From JAGQRJ01 sp041402045 (GTDB taxonomy: Bacteria; Planctomycetota; J058), in the NCBI GenBank assembly GCA_041402045.1, contig JAWKSZ010000008.1, positions 94,111 through 158,110 on the forward strand: DNA of 64,000 nucleotides, read 5' to 3'. The notes beneath the pieces are model-generated. The model was not told where the DNA came from and did not search any database. It saw only the letters and a program-made list of their open reading frames with translations. This document shows positions 39,873 through 49,090 of the stretch, one piece after another (the first letter of the stretch is position 1; each line of letters begins with the position of its first letter). Made by a program: the position numbers and the translations under genes.

Positions 39873-40209
39873 CGCGCTCCAGCCCGCACCCCGCCTCGCG
39901 CCTGTGGAGGGCGAGTTTCAGCTCTCTGGACAAACGCCCTTACCGACGCGCTCGCAATCGACGACGCGTGGAGAGTCTGGGGAGGAACAAAAGAACAGCT
40001 CCCCCAGAAAAGTTTGGCGAGCAGCGTCGCCGACTCGGCGGGCGCACGCTCCCCGGCGCTGCCCCCACCCCCGGGTCGGGAGGCAAGCGTTGCGCGACCG
40101 GCACTTGCGCAGACAACCGCCTCCAGGGTCACCCCGCTCACGTCGTAGCGTCTAGATCCTCTAGGTAAACCACCGATAAAGACCCGGGCGCGCGTTGGGG
40201 ACGCAGGGG

Positions 40210-41022
40210 TTACGACGGAAGCAGGTCCGCGAAGGCCCGGAGTCCGAGGTCGGGGTAGGTCTTGGTGGACTGGGTGCCCCCGCGATAGCTGCAGCGCAGG
40301 TGCTGCGACGGCGTGTCGTAGCTGCCGCCGCGGTGGACCTGCCCCGGGTCGTCCTCCTGCCAACTGCTCCCCTCGCCCGGCAGGTCGAGGGCGTCCACGC
40401 ACCACTCGCTCACGTTGCCCGCGGTGTCGACCAGGCCCAGGGCGTTTCCTTGGTGGACGTGGAGCGTGCAGTCGCGCGGACGGCCCCCTGCGTTGTCGAG
40501 GAACCACGCGGCCCGGCCGTCCATGCCCTCGCCCCAGGGGTAGGCGGTCTCGGCCCCTCCGCGGCAGGCCACCTCCCACTCGACCTCGCGGGGGAGGCGC
40601 AGCCCCGCCGACTCGAGCCAGCGCTGGGCGGCGTCCCACGAGACCCCGCCGATCGGCAGCGAGGCGCCCACGTGCGCGCGGCGGTCGTCGCCTGGGAGGC
40701 GATCCCACTCGCGCTGGAGCACGGGGAAGCGGCCCACGAGGAAGGGGGCGAGGGTGCACGTCTGGGTCGGGAGCTCCCGAGGGAGCGGCTCGGAGCAGCC
40801 CACCGTGTAGCGGCCGCCCGGGACCGCGTGCAGCAGGATTCCGGTTGCGCGGTGCAGGAAGGCTCCGACGCGCTTCGTGCGCCCCGCGCACGTGAAGCTG
40901 CGGGTGGGTCGAGGCTCGAGCTCGCGCAGGCTGGCCGCGCAGGCCGCGAGCGCGGCGTCCTGGGCAGCCGGCGGAGCGGCGTCCCAGGCGACGTGGTCGA
41001 GGAGGAGGTCGGTGTCGGCCAG
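40210..41022 (-). CDS. SUMF1-domain protein, second paralogue
   Basis: About 270 residues. GRFPVLQREWD, PIGGVSWDAAQRWLESAG, LPREVEWEVACRGG, GLVDTAGNVSEWCVD and RGGSYDTPSQHLRCSYRGG follow the SUMF1 fold, and RVGAFLHRATGILLHAVPGG matches RIGRFHHEASGVQLHLIPGG of the paralogue at 4448-5386. Again only one Cys remains in the late active-site loop, so sulfatase activation is unlikely. No ATG, GTG or TTG lies near the natural N-terminus; the best candidate is CTG 41022 (LADTDLLLDHV), 5 bp after the phosphoesterase stop. The start is therefore uncertain. Confidence 0.75.
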   Translation of the reverse strand: MADTDLLLDHVAWDAAPPAAQDAALAACAASLRELEPRPTRSFTCAGRTKRVGAFLHRATGILLHAVPGGRYTVGCSEPLPRELPTQTCTLAPFLVGRFPVLQREWDRLPGDDRRAHVGASLPIGGVSWDAAQRWLESAGLRLPREVEWEVACRGGAETAYPWGEGMDGRAAWFLDNAGGRPRDCTLHVHQGNALGLVDTAGNVSEWCVDALDLPGEGSSWQEDDPGQVHRGGSYDTPSQHLRCSYRGGTQSTKTYPDLGLRAFADLLPS

Positions 41023-41027
41023 GGGCC

Positions 41028-41753
41028 CTAGCGGCCCAGCTTCAGGCGCTCGGCGAGGGGCTCGGGCAAGCCGGCCTTGCGGATCTTGTCGGCGGCCGTG
41101 TCCACGTCGTAGTCGATCCGGTTGATGTGGATCTTGCGCGTCTCGGTGTCGTAGGTCGCGAAGGACGCCTTGGGGTTGTCGTCGCGCGGCTGCCCGATCG
41201 AGCCAATGTTCACCAGGGCGCGCACGCCCTCCTCGAGGGTGATCTCGGGGTGCAGGGTGTAGCTGATCATCTCGCCCTGGAAGAACGTGATCGGCACGTG
41301 GCTGTGGCCGAGGAAGCAGACCTGGTTCTCCAGGAGCTGGAGCGAGAGGTAGGCATCGTAGGTCGTCTGAATGTAGTCGAACAGCTCGGGGCTGTAGAGC
41401 GTGCCGTGGACCACGGTGAAGTCGTCGTGGTAATCCACGAGCGGCAGACCGTTGAGGAACTCCTTGTCCTCTTCGGTGGTCACCTTGCGCGTCCAGAGCG
41501 TCGACTCCTTCGCGTATTGATTGAAGAAGTTGATGTCCGTCTTGCCGATGCACGCGAAGTCGTGGTTGCCGGCGATCGTGGCCATCTCGTATTCGCGCAC
41601 GAGCTTGATGCACTCGCGGGGGTTGGCCCCGTAGCCCACGATGTCGCCCAGGCACACGATCTTGTCTACGCCTTGCCGTTCGATCTCTTCGAGGCAGGCG
41701 GTGAAGGCTTCCAGGTTTGCGTGGATGTCCGAGACCAGGGCGTACTTCGTCAA
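41028..41753 (-). CDS. Metallophosphoesterase (YfcE/MJ0936-like)
   Basis: The 241-residue protein has the dimetal phosphoesterase motifs in order: SDIHANLEAF, LGDIVGYGANP, AGNHDFA, VVHGT and FLGHSHVP, with NIGSIGQPRD late. Small enzymes of this group hydrolyse phosphodiesters or phosphoproteins; the natural substrate is unknown. The start codon is TTG 41753, directly before TKYALVSDIH. It is divergent from the ParA-like gene and followed by the SUMF1 gene 5 bp later. Confidence 0.88.
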   Translation of the reverse strand: MTKYALVSDIHANLEAFTACLEEIERQGVDKIVCLGDIVGYGANPRECIKLVREYEMATIAGNHDFACIGKTDINFFNQYAKESTLWTRKVTTEEDKEFLNGLPLVDYHDDFTVVHGTLYSPELFDYIQTTYDAYLSLQLLENQVCFLGHSHVPITFFQGEMISYTLHPEITLEEGVRALVNIGSIGQPRDDNPKASFATYDTETRKIHINRIDYDVDTAADKIRKAGLPEPLAERLKLGR

Positions 41754-41848
41754 GGGGACCTACCTTTGCAGCCTGCGTGCGCTACGCTGAGCCTACCTGG
41801 GTCGGAAGGTTCCGGCAACGCCCACGGACCCGGGAGGGGAATGACACG

Positions 41849-42628
41849 ATGCGCCAGGCGAGCGAGGCCGCGACGTACGCACCCGTGATCGTGGTGGGGA
41901 ACAACAAGGGCGGGATCGGCCGCACGGTGACCGCCGTGAACCTCGCGGCGACCCTGGCCCTCTCGGGACGCCGCACCTTGCTCGTGGACCTCGACCCCAA
42001 GGGCGACGCTACCGCGGCGCTGGGTCTGGCCCGTGACGGATCCTGGCGCGGGATCGAGAGCATCGAGCACGCCGAGACCTTCCTCGCGTCCTGCGTGGCG
42101 GCTCCCTCGACCGACAACCTGGACGTGTGGACCGGCGGGCCGGCGCTGGAGGAGCTCCAGGCCGAGCTCTGGCGCGAGACCGACCCGCGGGTGCACCTGC
42201 TCGAGCACGGCCTGCACGGGGCGCGGCTGCGCTATCAGGTGATCGTCGTCGACGCGCCGCCCGCCCTGGACCCCTTGGGCTGCAACGCCCTGGCCGCCGC
42301 CAACGTGCTCCTGATTCCGCTCTCGGGGTCGGCGTTCTCCGTCGCCGCCCTCGAAGAGACGATCGGCATGGCGCGAGAGCTCTGTCAGCGCTCGCTGAAG
42401 ATCCTGGGGGTGCGGCTGGGGATCCGCGACGGCGCCGAGGACGTGGGCGTCGCCGTCCCTGGGAGCTCGGGCACCCTCGACTGCTCGATCGCCTACGACG
42501 CGGAGACGCTGCTCGAGGCCACCGAGCGCGGGCTGCCGGTGTTCGAGTATGCGCCCACGAGCCGGGTCGCCCGCAGCTTCGTCGAGCTGGGGCGCGAGGT
42601 GATCCGCAAGGTGCTCGACGCGGCGTGA
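41849..42628 (+). CDS. ParA/MinD-family ATPase with altered P-loop
   Basis: The 259-residue protein has the ParA layout: deviant Walker A NNKGGIGRTVTAVNLA, Walker A' LLVDLDPKGDAT, Walker B IVVDAPPALD and a C-terminal helix (VARSFVELGREVIRK). The first 'signature' Lys (KGG) is present, but the P-loop Lys normally found as GKT is Arg (GRT). That Lys is nearly invariant and contacts the beta/gamma phosphates, so ATP hydrolysis may be weak or lost. No ParB gene is adjacent, so a plasmid/chromosome partition role is not supported; orphan ParA proteins position other cargos. GGGAGGGG precedes ATG 41849. Confidence 0.88.
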   Translation: MRQASEAATYAPVIVVGNNKGGIGRTVTAVNLAATLALSGRRTLLVDLDPKGDATAALGLARDGSWRGIESIEHAETFLASCVAAPSTDNLDVWTGGPALEELQAELWRETDPRVHLLEHGLHGARLRYQVIVVDAPPALDPLGCNALAAANVLLIPLSGSAFSVAALEETIGMARELCQRSLKILGVRLGIRDGAEDVGVAVPGSSGTLDCSIAYDAETLLEATERGLPVFEYAPTSRVARSFVELGREVIRKVLDAA

Positions 42629-42630
42629 CC

Positions 42631-43134
42631 TCAGGGGCGCTGGGCGGGGTCCCAGTGCTCCACGATCACCCCGTCCACCACCCGGTAGAGATCGAACCAC
42701 GTCGTGGTGTAGGCGTTCCCCGTGGAGTCCGTGCGCTCCCGCGCGAACACGATCGTGACGAAGTCGCCTTCGGCGAGGACCGCGACCACCGGCCACGCGA
42801 TCGCGTCCTGGATCGGGCGCGGCGGTTCGCTGGAGAAGTAGGCGACGAGGGCTGCGCGGCCCGTGTCGGCCAAGGGGTTGTGCTGAATGTAGTCCTCCGC
42901 GAGGAAGCGCTCCGCCTGGTCGAGCTGGCGGGCGTCCACGAGGGTGCGCCACATGTCGAACACCAGGGTCTTGTTGGCCTCCAACGTGGGGTCCTCGCTG
43001 GCGAGGAGCGCCCGCTGACTGGCGGCGTCGGTGGCGCCGACCACCGGCAAGGCGGTCGTCGGGCCGGGAGCGGGGGCGGCGCACCCGGTCCAGGGGAGCA
43101 GGATCAGGCACAGAGAGGTGAGGGCGCGGTGCAT
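42631..43134 (-). CDS. SnoaL-like (NTF2-fold) lipoprotein
   Basis: The 167-residue protein has a lipoprotein signal (SLCLILLPWTGC) and a SnoaL/ester-cyclase-like domain: NKTLVFDMWRTLVDARQLD, FLAEDYIQHNPLADTG and FDLYRVVDGVIVEHWD. The His in YIQHNP and the Asp in HWD are the pocket residues typical of this fold. Proteins of this kind can be enzymes or binding proteins; function is open. It is convergent with the ParA-like gene. Confidence 0.82.
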   Translation of the reverse strand: MHRALTSLCLILLPWTGCAAPAPGPTTALPVVGATDAASQRALLASEDPTLEANKTLVFDMWRTLVDARQLDQAERFLAEDYIQHNPLADTGRAALVAYFSSEPPRPIQDAIAWPVVAVLAEGDFVTIVFARERTDSTGNAYTTTWFDLYRVVDGVIVEHWDPAQRP

Positions 43135-43269
43135 AGGGCCTCCAAGAGCCGCCGAGGGTGCACCACCGCGCCGCGGTTTACAACGCTCCGCCCCCGCCGG
43201 GGTTGCATCTCCCCCGAGCGCCGCCGACGTCCCATCTGCCGGTAGAATCTCCGCGCCGAAGGAGCCGCA

Positions 43270-45021
43270 ATGCCCAGTTCGCGTCGCTGGCCGACCCCCT
43301 CCCTCCTCCTGCTCGCCGCCACCTCCGTGGCCTGGGCCCAGGACCCCGAGGCCCCCATGGCCCCGCGCGACCCCGAGCGCGAGGAGCTGCGGGTCGAGCG
43401 CCCGGACGAAGCCCAGCGGATCGAGGCCGAGCTGCAGCGGATCGACGAAGGGCACCCGATCCCGGACGAGCGCATGGACCGGATCCGCGATCGCCTGCGC
43501 GAGATCGACGGGGCTGAGAGTCGGACCAAGCTCGCTCCGCGCGAGGACATGCTCTACCTCTCGGTGGACGACGCCGTGCGCCTGGCGCTGGCCAACAACC
43601 CCGACTTCCTCGTGGCCCTCGTGCGCGCCCGCGCCGCCAGCGCGGCGATCGACGAGGCCCAGGCCGTGTTCGACCCCGTGCTCTCGGTCGACGCGAGCTA
43701 CACCGAGGCCCGCTCGCCGTTCTTCAGCGCCAACCCCTTCTCGGGCTTCGCGCCGGGTCTGGTGGTCGCGTCCTCCGACCAGCTCGCCCTGACGACGACC
43801 CTCAGCAAGCGCTTCCTCCTGGGCACGAACGTCTCGGTGACCTGGCAAGAGGCCCGGCGCAAGACCGAGAACCAGTTTTCGCTGAACCCGTCCTACAGCC
43901 CCAGCTTGACCGTGGAGGTCGTGCAGCCGCTCCTGCGCGGCTTCGGCCTGACCTACAACTCGCTGGCGATCGAGATCGCCGAGGCCAACGTGCGCCAGGA
44001 GGAGGCGAACCTCACGATCACGCTCCTCGACGGCGTGGTCGCGGTAGAGCAAGCCTACTGGGACCTGGTGGCCGCCGAGGCGAACCTGCGCAGCAGCAAG
44101 CGTCAGCTCGACGCCTCGAGCTCGCTGCTCGAGGACACCCGCAAGCGGATTCAGGCCGGCGCCGCGGCGGACCTGGACATCGTGATCGCCCAGTCCTCCG
44201 TGGCTCAGAGCCGCGAGGCGTTGATCATCTCGGAGAACGCGCTGGAGGCGGCGCGGGACGGGCTGCTGCGCCTGGTGCGGCCGAGCGGCGACCCCGACAA
44301 GTGGGACGTGTTCCTCGTGCCCCTGGACCGGCCCATGGAGGTGGTGGAGCCGCCTCTGGACCTCGGGCGCTCGCTGGCCCAGGCCCGCAGCTCGCGGCCG
44401 GAGTACTACTCCGCGCAGCTCGCGGTCGAGAACGCCCAGCGCACCCTGGCCCTGCGCGAGAACGAGTCGCTGCCCTCCCTCGACTTCGTGGGGAGCCTGC
44501 GTGAAGAAGGCCTCGGCGGGCAACACCACAACGCCTGGAGTTCGCTGGGGACGGGCCGCTTCTACACCTGGAGCGCCGGGGTCCGGCTGAACCTGCCCCT
44601 GTTCCTCCGCGCCGAGCGCGCCCGCGAGCGCGCGGCGAAGCTCCAGCTCGAGCAGGCCCAGGCCTCGCTCACCGTGCTCGAGGCCAACATGGTGCTCGAG
44701 CTGCGGAACGTCATGCGCGACGTGCTCTCGGCGCGGGCGCGCCTGGGCACCAGCCGCGCCGCCCGGATCCTGGCCGAGCGTCAGCTCGCGGGCACCAAGC
44801 TCAAGGTGGACTCGGGGGCCGGCGCCGTGCAGCGCGACGTGGTCGAGGACCTCGCCGCCCTGTCCCAGGCCGAGACGCGCGAGATCCAGACCCGCGTCGC
44901 CTATCGCATGGCGTTGACCCGCCTCAAGCGCGCCGAGGGCAGCCTGCTCGAGCCCTGGCTGGACCTCGTCGACCCGCGGGTGCGGCAGGTGCTCCAGCGC
45001 GAGCGGAAGCTGGAGGAGTAG
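43270..45021 (+). CDS. TolC-family outer-membrane efflux protein
   Basis: The 583-residue protein has a signal peptide (PSLLLLAATSVAWAQ), an acidic helical segment to residue 90, and then two repeats of the outer-membrane efflux domain: LSVDDAVRLALANNPDFLVA with YSPSLTVEVVQPLLRGFG, and LGRSLAQARSSRPEYYSAQL with FYTWSAGVRLNLPLFLR. TolC proteins form a trimeric outer-membrane channel with a periplasmic helical tunnel. No adaptor or pump gene is adjacent. Upstream are TAGAAT and GGAG at normal leadered distances. The gene supports a Gram-negative envelope. Confidence 0.9.
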   Translation: MPSSRRWPTPSLLLLAATSVAWAQDPEAPMAPRDPEREELRVERPDEAQRIEAELQRIDEGHPIPDERMDRIRDRLREIDGAESRTKLAPREDMLYLSVDDAVRLALANNPDFLVALVRARAASAAIDEAQAVFDPVLSVDASYTEARSPFFSANPFSGFAPGLVVASSDQLALTTTLSKRFLLGTNVSVTWQEARRKTENQFSLNPSYSPSLTVEVVQPLLRGFGLTYNSLAIEIAEANVRQEEANLTITLLDGVVAVEQAYWDLVAAEANLRSSKRQLDASSSLLEDTRKRIQAGAAADLDIVIAQSSVAQSREALIISENALEAARDGLLRLVRPSGDPDKWDVFLVPLDRPMEVVEPPLDLGRSLAQARSSRPEYYSAQLAVENAQRTLALRENESLPSLDFVGSLREEGLGGQHHNAWSSLGTGRFYTWSAGVRLNLPLFLRAERARERAAKLQLEQAQASLTVLEANMVLELRNVMRDVLSARARLGTSRAARILAERQLAGTKLKVDSGAGAVQRDVVEDLAALSQAETREIQTRVAYRMALTRLKRAEGSLLEPWLDLVDPRVRQVLQRERKLEE

Positions 45022-45025
45022 CGCC

Positions 45026-48000
45026 CTGCCCGCGGGGGAGCAGGAGCGGGAGGACGGCCGAACCGCGGGGCTGCGTCCCGACGGGCTGCTCCTCGCGCAC
45101 CTCGTCGCCCGCGCGAACCCCGCCGAGCGCCCGCAGATCAAGGAGGTCCTGCGCGAGCTAGGGGACAAGGCGCGTCACCTGGACGCGGTCGGTCAGGCCC
45201 TGATCCGCGCCAAGCTGCTCGATCCCCTGGGCTACGTCACCCTCCGCGTCCGCGTCGAGGAGGCGCGGCGCACGTGCCGCGGCTGCAAGCGCGACTTCGT
45301 CGCGCTCCCTGGCCAGATCCCCCGCACGCGGCGCTGCGTGTGCGGTCGCGTGAACCGCGTGCCCGCGATCACGCTCCGCGACGACGAGCCTCCCCCCCAG
45401 CCGATCCAGCCCGAGGAGTCGCCGCCGAGCGCGCGCTACGTCGGGCGCTACCGCGTCGTCAGTCGGCTGGGCGACGGCGGCATGGGCTCGATCTTTCGCG
45501 TGGTCGACGCCGAAGGCCAAGCCCTGGCGCTCAAGCGCCTCCACTCCCGCGCCTCGCGCAGCGCGCGGGAGCGCTTCCGGCGCGAAGCCGAGATCCTGCA
45601 CCGCCTGAGCCACCCCCACGTGGTCAAGGTCTTCGACCTCAACGTCGACGAGCAGGGGCGGCCCTACTTCACCATGGAGCTGGTGGAGGGCTCGACGCTC
45701 CAGCAGCTCAAGGGGCGCCTCGAACCCGACGTGTTCGTGAACATCGTGGCCAAGGCCGCCGAGGGCCTGCACCACGCCCACGAGCACGGCCTCGTGCACC
45801 GCGACGTGAAGCCGCACAACATCGTCGTCGCCCGCGGCGGGGAGCCGAAGGTCGTCGACTTCGGCCTGGCCCACGACGTCACCGCCAACCCCCTGACCCA
45901 GGAGGGGGACTTGCTGGGGACTCCGCTCTACATGGCGCCCGAGCAAATGCGCGGCGAGCACGACAAGGTCGACCGCCGCGCCGACGTCTACTCCCTGGGC
46001 GCCCTGCTCTACGAGGGCCTCTGCGGGCGACTTCCGTTCGCCGCCGCGACCCTGGTCGAGCTCAAGGAGCTGATCGAGCGCGGCGAGATCCTCCCGCCCT
46101 CGAGCCTCGAACCCTCGATCTCCCCGGCCCTCGAGGCCGTCGTCATGCGCGCCCTCTCCCAGGACCCGAGCCAGCGGCAAGACACCGCGCTGACCCTGTC
46201 CCTCGAGCTGCGCCGCGCGCTGCGCCGGCCCCAGGACGCCCCGTCGCCGCGCCGTGCCCCGGGCCGCCTGCGCTGGATCGCCCTGATCGTGGGCCTGTTC
46301 GGGGTGCTCTCGCTCTCCCTGGCGGGGGCGCTGTTCCTCAAGCGGCGCGCGGCGAGCGCGGAGCGGGCCCAGGCGCGGGACGCCGCGCGCGCCGAGCTCG
46401 AGCGCGGCCGCGGCGCGCTCGCCGGCGTCGAGGGCCAAGCGGAGCACGCCGCCGCCGTGGCCCTCGCCCGGGAAGCGCGCGGCCTGGCCAGCGGGGTGTT
46501 GGACCCCGAGCGCCTGGCGGGGCTGGACGACGCCGACGCGGCGGCGCTTACCGACGAGGCCCGCGCCCTCGAGAGCCAGGCGATCGCCGCGCTCACGGAG
46601 ACGCTCGCCCTCGGTCCCTACGGGGAGCGCGAAGAGGCTCGGGCCCTGCTCCACGCGAGCCTGGAGGCGGACCCCGAGCAGCTCGCGGCCTGGACGACCC
46701 TGGCCCAGCTGGAGCTGATCGACGGGCGGCTGAGTCGGGTGCGCGCCGCGGCGCATGAGGTCACCAAGCGCGAGCCCAAACACGGCCTGGGGCAGTACCT
46801 CCTGGGGCGCGCGCTCGTCTCCTTGGGCGAGCCGGGTCCGGGGATCGCCGCCCTCGAGCGCGCGCTGGCGGGGACCCTCGACGGCGTGAGCCGGGTCGAC
46901 GTGTTCGCGCTCCTGGGCATGGCGCACCTCGCCCGCGACGACCTGGCCGCAGCGCGCGCTGCGGCGCGCGACGCCCGCCAGTCGGGCGGAGAGAGCAGCG
47001 TGCTCACGGTCCTCGAGGCGGACCTCGCGCTGCGCGCCAAGGGCGACGAGCCCCTGGCCTGTCGCCTGCTCGAGGGCCTCGTCGCCACCGAGACGACCGA
47101 CCCCCTGGGGTGGCAGGCGGTCGTGCAGTACCTCGTGCAAGCCGAGGACTGGGCAGGGGCCGCGGGGTGGCTGGACGCCCGCCTGGCGCGCGACCCGAAC
47201 CCTCGCCTGCTGATCCTGCGCGGGGGCCTGCACCAACTCCTCGAGGAGTGGGAGGCGGCGGAGGCGCTGTTTGCCCAGGCCGTCGAGGCGGTGCCCCCCG
47301 GCGAGCCGCTCTACGAGCGGCTGGTGTTCGACCGCGCGCGGCTCTTCTGGCTGGAGGGCCGACTGGACGAAGGGATCGAACTCCTGGAGCAGGTCGCGGG
47401 GGAAGGGCTGATCCTCCAGTCCCTGAACTACGAACTCGCGAGCCTGCTCCTGGCTCGGGACGGCGCCCAGGACGTCGAGCGCGCGGCGGAGCTCATAGCG
47501 GACTTGACCTCGATCCCCGAGGACGACCGCGGGGTGTTCGAGTGGCGGATCGCCCTCGCTCGCGGCGACCTCGAGGGGGCGGAGCGCGCTCGACGCCGGA
47601 CGCTGAGCGAGCTCGCCGAGCACCCCTACGTGCTCATGCTCGAAGCCCGACACCTGGCCGCCCTGGGCCGCAGCGACCAGTTCGGGGTGCTCCTCGAGCG
47701 CTCGCGCAAGCGCTTCCCGCGGGTGTTTGGCGCGCGCGTCCTGCCCTCGATCTCGTTCCGCTCGCTGTTCACCGCGGCCCTGGAGCGGGTGCAGCGCGGC
47801 TGCGTGATCCTGCGCCGCGCGCGGGCGCGCGGGTCGTCGGAGCAGCTCGCCCGCGCCGGACGCCACTTCCGCGCGGCGTATCGGTTGGTGCCCGAGCTGG
47901 CCTGCGCCGGGCTCCTGGCGGCGGTGGTCGCGGCAGAGGAAGGCGCGCCGCCCCAGGAGGTGCTCGCGGCGCTCGAGCGCCTCGAAGCGCCCGAGATCCT

Positions 48001-49090
48001 GCTGGTCGGCATGCCCGAGTTCCCGCCGGCGCCGCAGCAGCTCGAGGAGCTCCGCGGACGCCAGCTCCTGCGCTCAGGATCGCCGGCCGAGGCCGCCGCG
48101 GCTTACTCCCGAGCCCTCGACTACTCTGCGCCGGCCGAGTTCGGCCGGCGCTCGCGGCGCGCGCGGATCCTGGTGGAGCGCGCCGAGGCCTACGAGGCGA
48201 CCGGTCAGCGCGAGGCCGCGCTCAGCGACCTCGACCAGGCCCTCGAGCTCGAGGCGGGCAGCGAGGAAGCGCGCGCCCGGCGCCAACAACTGCGGGAGGA
48301 CCTGGGCGACGCCGCGGGCGCCCAGGCCGACGCCCAGGCCCTGGCCGAGCTCCGAGCGGGGCCGACGGAGGAGGTCGCGGCGGCGCTGGAGGGCTTGGCC
48401 CGAGCCACCGACGCGGCCAGCGCGGCGCAGTGGCTCGGGATCCTGCGCGAGCTGCGCGACGCCCTGCGGCCCCACGAGCACGGGGAGCTCTTCGCCCAGG
48501 TCTGCCGCGCGCGCGGCGAGGCCCTGCTGCGCTTCGAGGGCCCGGGGGCCGCCTACGACGACCTCGCCGCTCTGTGCCAGTACGACCCGCGGGGGCTCGA
48601 GGTCTTCTACGACCTCGAGGTCGAGCGCTTCAGCGGCGCGCAGGAGCGCAGCGCGATCCTGCGGGTCTTGCGCGAGGCCCCGGAGGTGTCCCAGCTCGTG
48701 CCGGGCTTCCGGATCGGGCTCAGCGGCTGGCTCCTGGCCGAGTTCGCCCGGCTGGAGGGCAAGGCCGCGGCGGCGGCGCTGTGGAGCTACCAGTTGGGCG
48801 GCGAGGACTGCTCCAGCGCCGCGCTCGCCCTGTGCGGGCTGCACCTGGCGCTGGGCTACCCGGCGCGGGCGCGCGCCGAGCTCGCTGACGTGCTCGCCCA
48901 ACCCGACTCCCCCCCCTACGCGCACTACCTCCACGCCCGGCTGCTGACGCTCCCAGGCCGCGAGCAGGCGGCCCTCGAGGCGCTGAGCGCGGCCTGGGAC
49001 GGGGGCTTCCAACCGCCCAAGGGCTACGGGCAGGACCCCTACCTCGAGCCCCTCCGCGATCAGCCGGCCTTCGCCCGCTTCGTGCGCTAA
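45026..49090 (+). CDS. Giant membrane Ser/Thr kinase with TPR-type repeats
   Basis: The protein is about 1354 residues if it starts at CTG 45026, the only start codon before an evident N-terminal domain (PDGLLLAHLVARANPAE, then a zinc-ribbon-like CRGCKRDF...RRCVCGRV). GTG 45338 would remove these 104 residues. The kinase (about 140-395) has RLGDGGMGSIFRV, LALKRL, HRDVKPHN and DFGLAHD, all intact. One membrane helix follows (WIALIVGLFGVLSLSLAGAL), then about 850 residues of TPR-like helices outside. TGGAGGAG, inside the upstream TolC end, sits 8 nt before CTG. It probably phosphorylates FHA partners. Confidence 0.88.
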   Translation: MPAGEQEREDGRTAGLRPDGLLLAHLVARANPAERPQIKEVLRELGDKARHLDAVGQALIRAKLLDPLGYVTLRVRVEEARRTCRGCKRDFVALPGQIPRTRRCVCGRVNRVPAITLRDDEPPPQPIQPEESPPSARYVGRYRVVSRLGDGGMGSIFRVVDAEGQALALKRLHSRASRSARERFRREAEILHRLSHPHVVKVFDLNVDEQGRPYFTMELVEGSTLQQLKGRLEPDVFVNIVAKAAEGLHHAHEHGLVHRDVKPHNIVVARGGEPKVVDFGLAHDVTANPLTQEGDLLGTPLYMAPEQMRGEHDKVDRRADVYSLGALLYEGLCGRLPFAAATLVELKELIERGEILPPSSLEPSISPALEAVVMRALSQDPSQRQDTALTLSLELRRALRRPQDAPSPRRAPGRLRWIALIVGLFGVLSLSLAGALFLKRRAASAERAQARDAARAELERGRGALAGVEGQAEHAAAVALAREARGLASGVLDPERLAGLDDADAAALTDEARALESQAIAALTETLALGPYGEREEARALLHASLEADPEQLAAWTTLAQLELIDGRLSRVRAAAHEVTKREPKHGLGQYLLGRALVSLGEPGPGIAALERALAGTLDGVSRVDVFALLGMAHLARDDLAAARAAARDARQSGGESSVLTVLEADLALRAKGDEPLACRLLEGLVATETTDPLGWQAVVQYLVQAEDWAGAAGWLDARLARDPNPRLLILRGGLHQLLEEWEAAEALFAQAVEAVPPGEPLYERLVFDRARLFWLEGRLDEGIELLEQVAGEGLILQSLNYELASLLLARDGAQDVERAAELIADLTSIPEDDRGVFEWRIALARGDLEGAERARRRTLSELAEHPYVLMLEARHLAALGRSDQFGVLLERSRKRFPRVFGARVLPSISFRSLFTAALERVQRGCVILRRARARGSSEQLARAGRHFRAAYRLVPELACAGLLAAVVAAEEGAPPQEVLAALERLEAPEILLVGMPEFPPAPQQLEELRGRQLLRSGSPAEAAAAYSRALDYSAPAEFGRRSRRARILVERAEAYEATGQREAALSDLDQALELEAGSEEARARRQQLREDLGDAAGAQADAQALAELRAGPTEEVAAALEGLARATDAASAAQWLGILRELRDALRPHEHGELFAQVCRARGEALLRFEGPGAAYDDLAALCQYDPRGLEVFYDLEVERFSGAQERSAILRVLREAPEVSQLVPGFRIGLSGWLLAEFARLEGKAAAAALWSYQLGGEDCSSAALALCGLHLALGYPARARAELADVLAQPDSPPYAHYLHARLLTLPGREQAALEALSAAWDGGFQPPKGYGQDPYLEPLRDQPAFARFVR

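Noticed and set aside
41849..42628. Calling a chromosome or plasmid partition locus
   Set aside because: No ParB gene or parS-like inverted repeats are adjacent, and the P-loop is altered.
45158..47866. 902-codon open frame opposite the giant kinase
   Set aside because: Antisense shadow; the kinase motifs on the plus strand are unambiguous.
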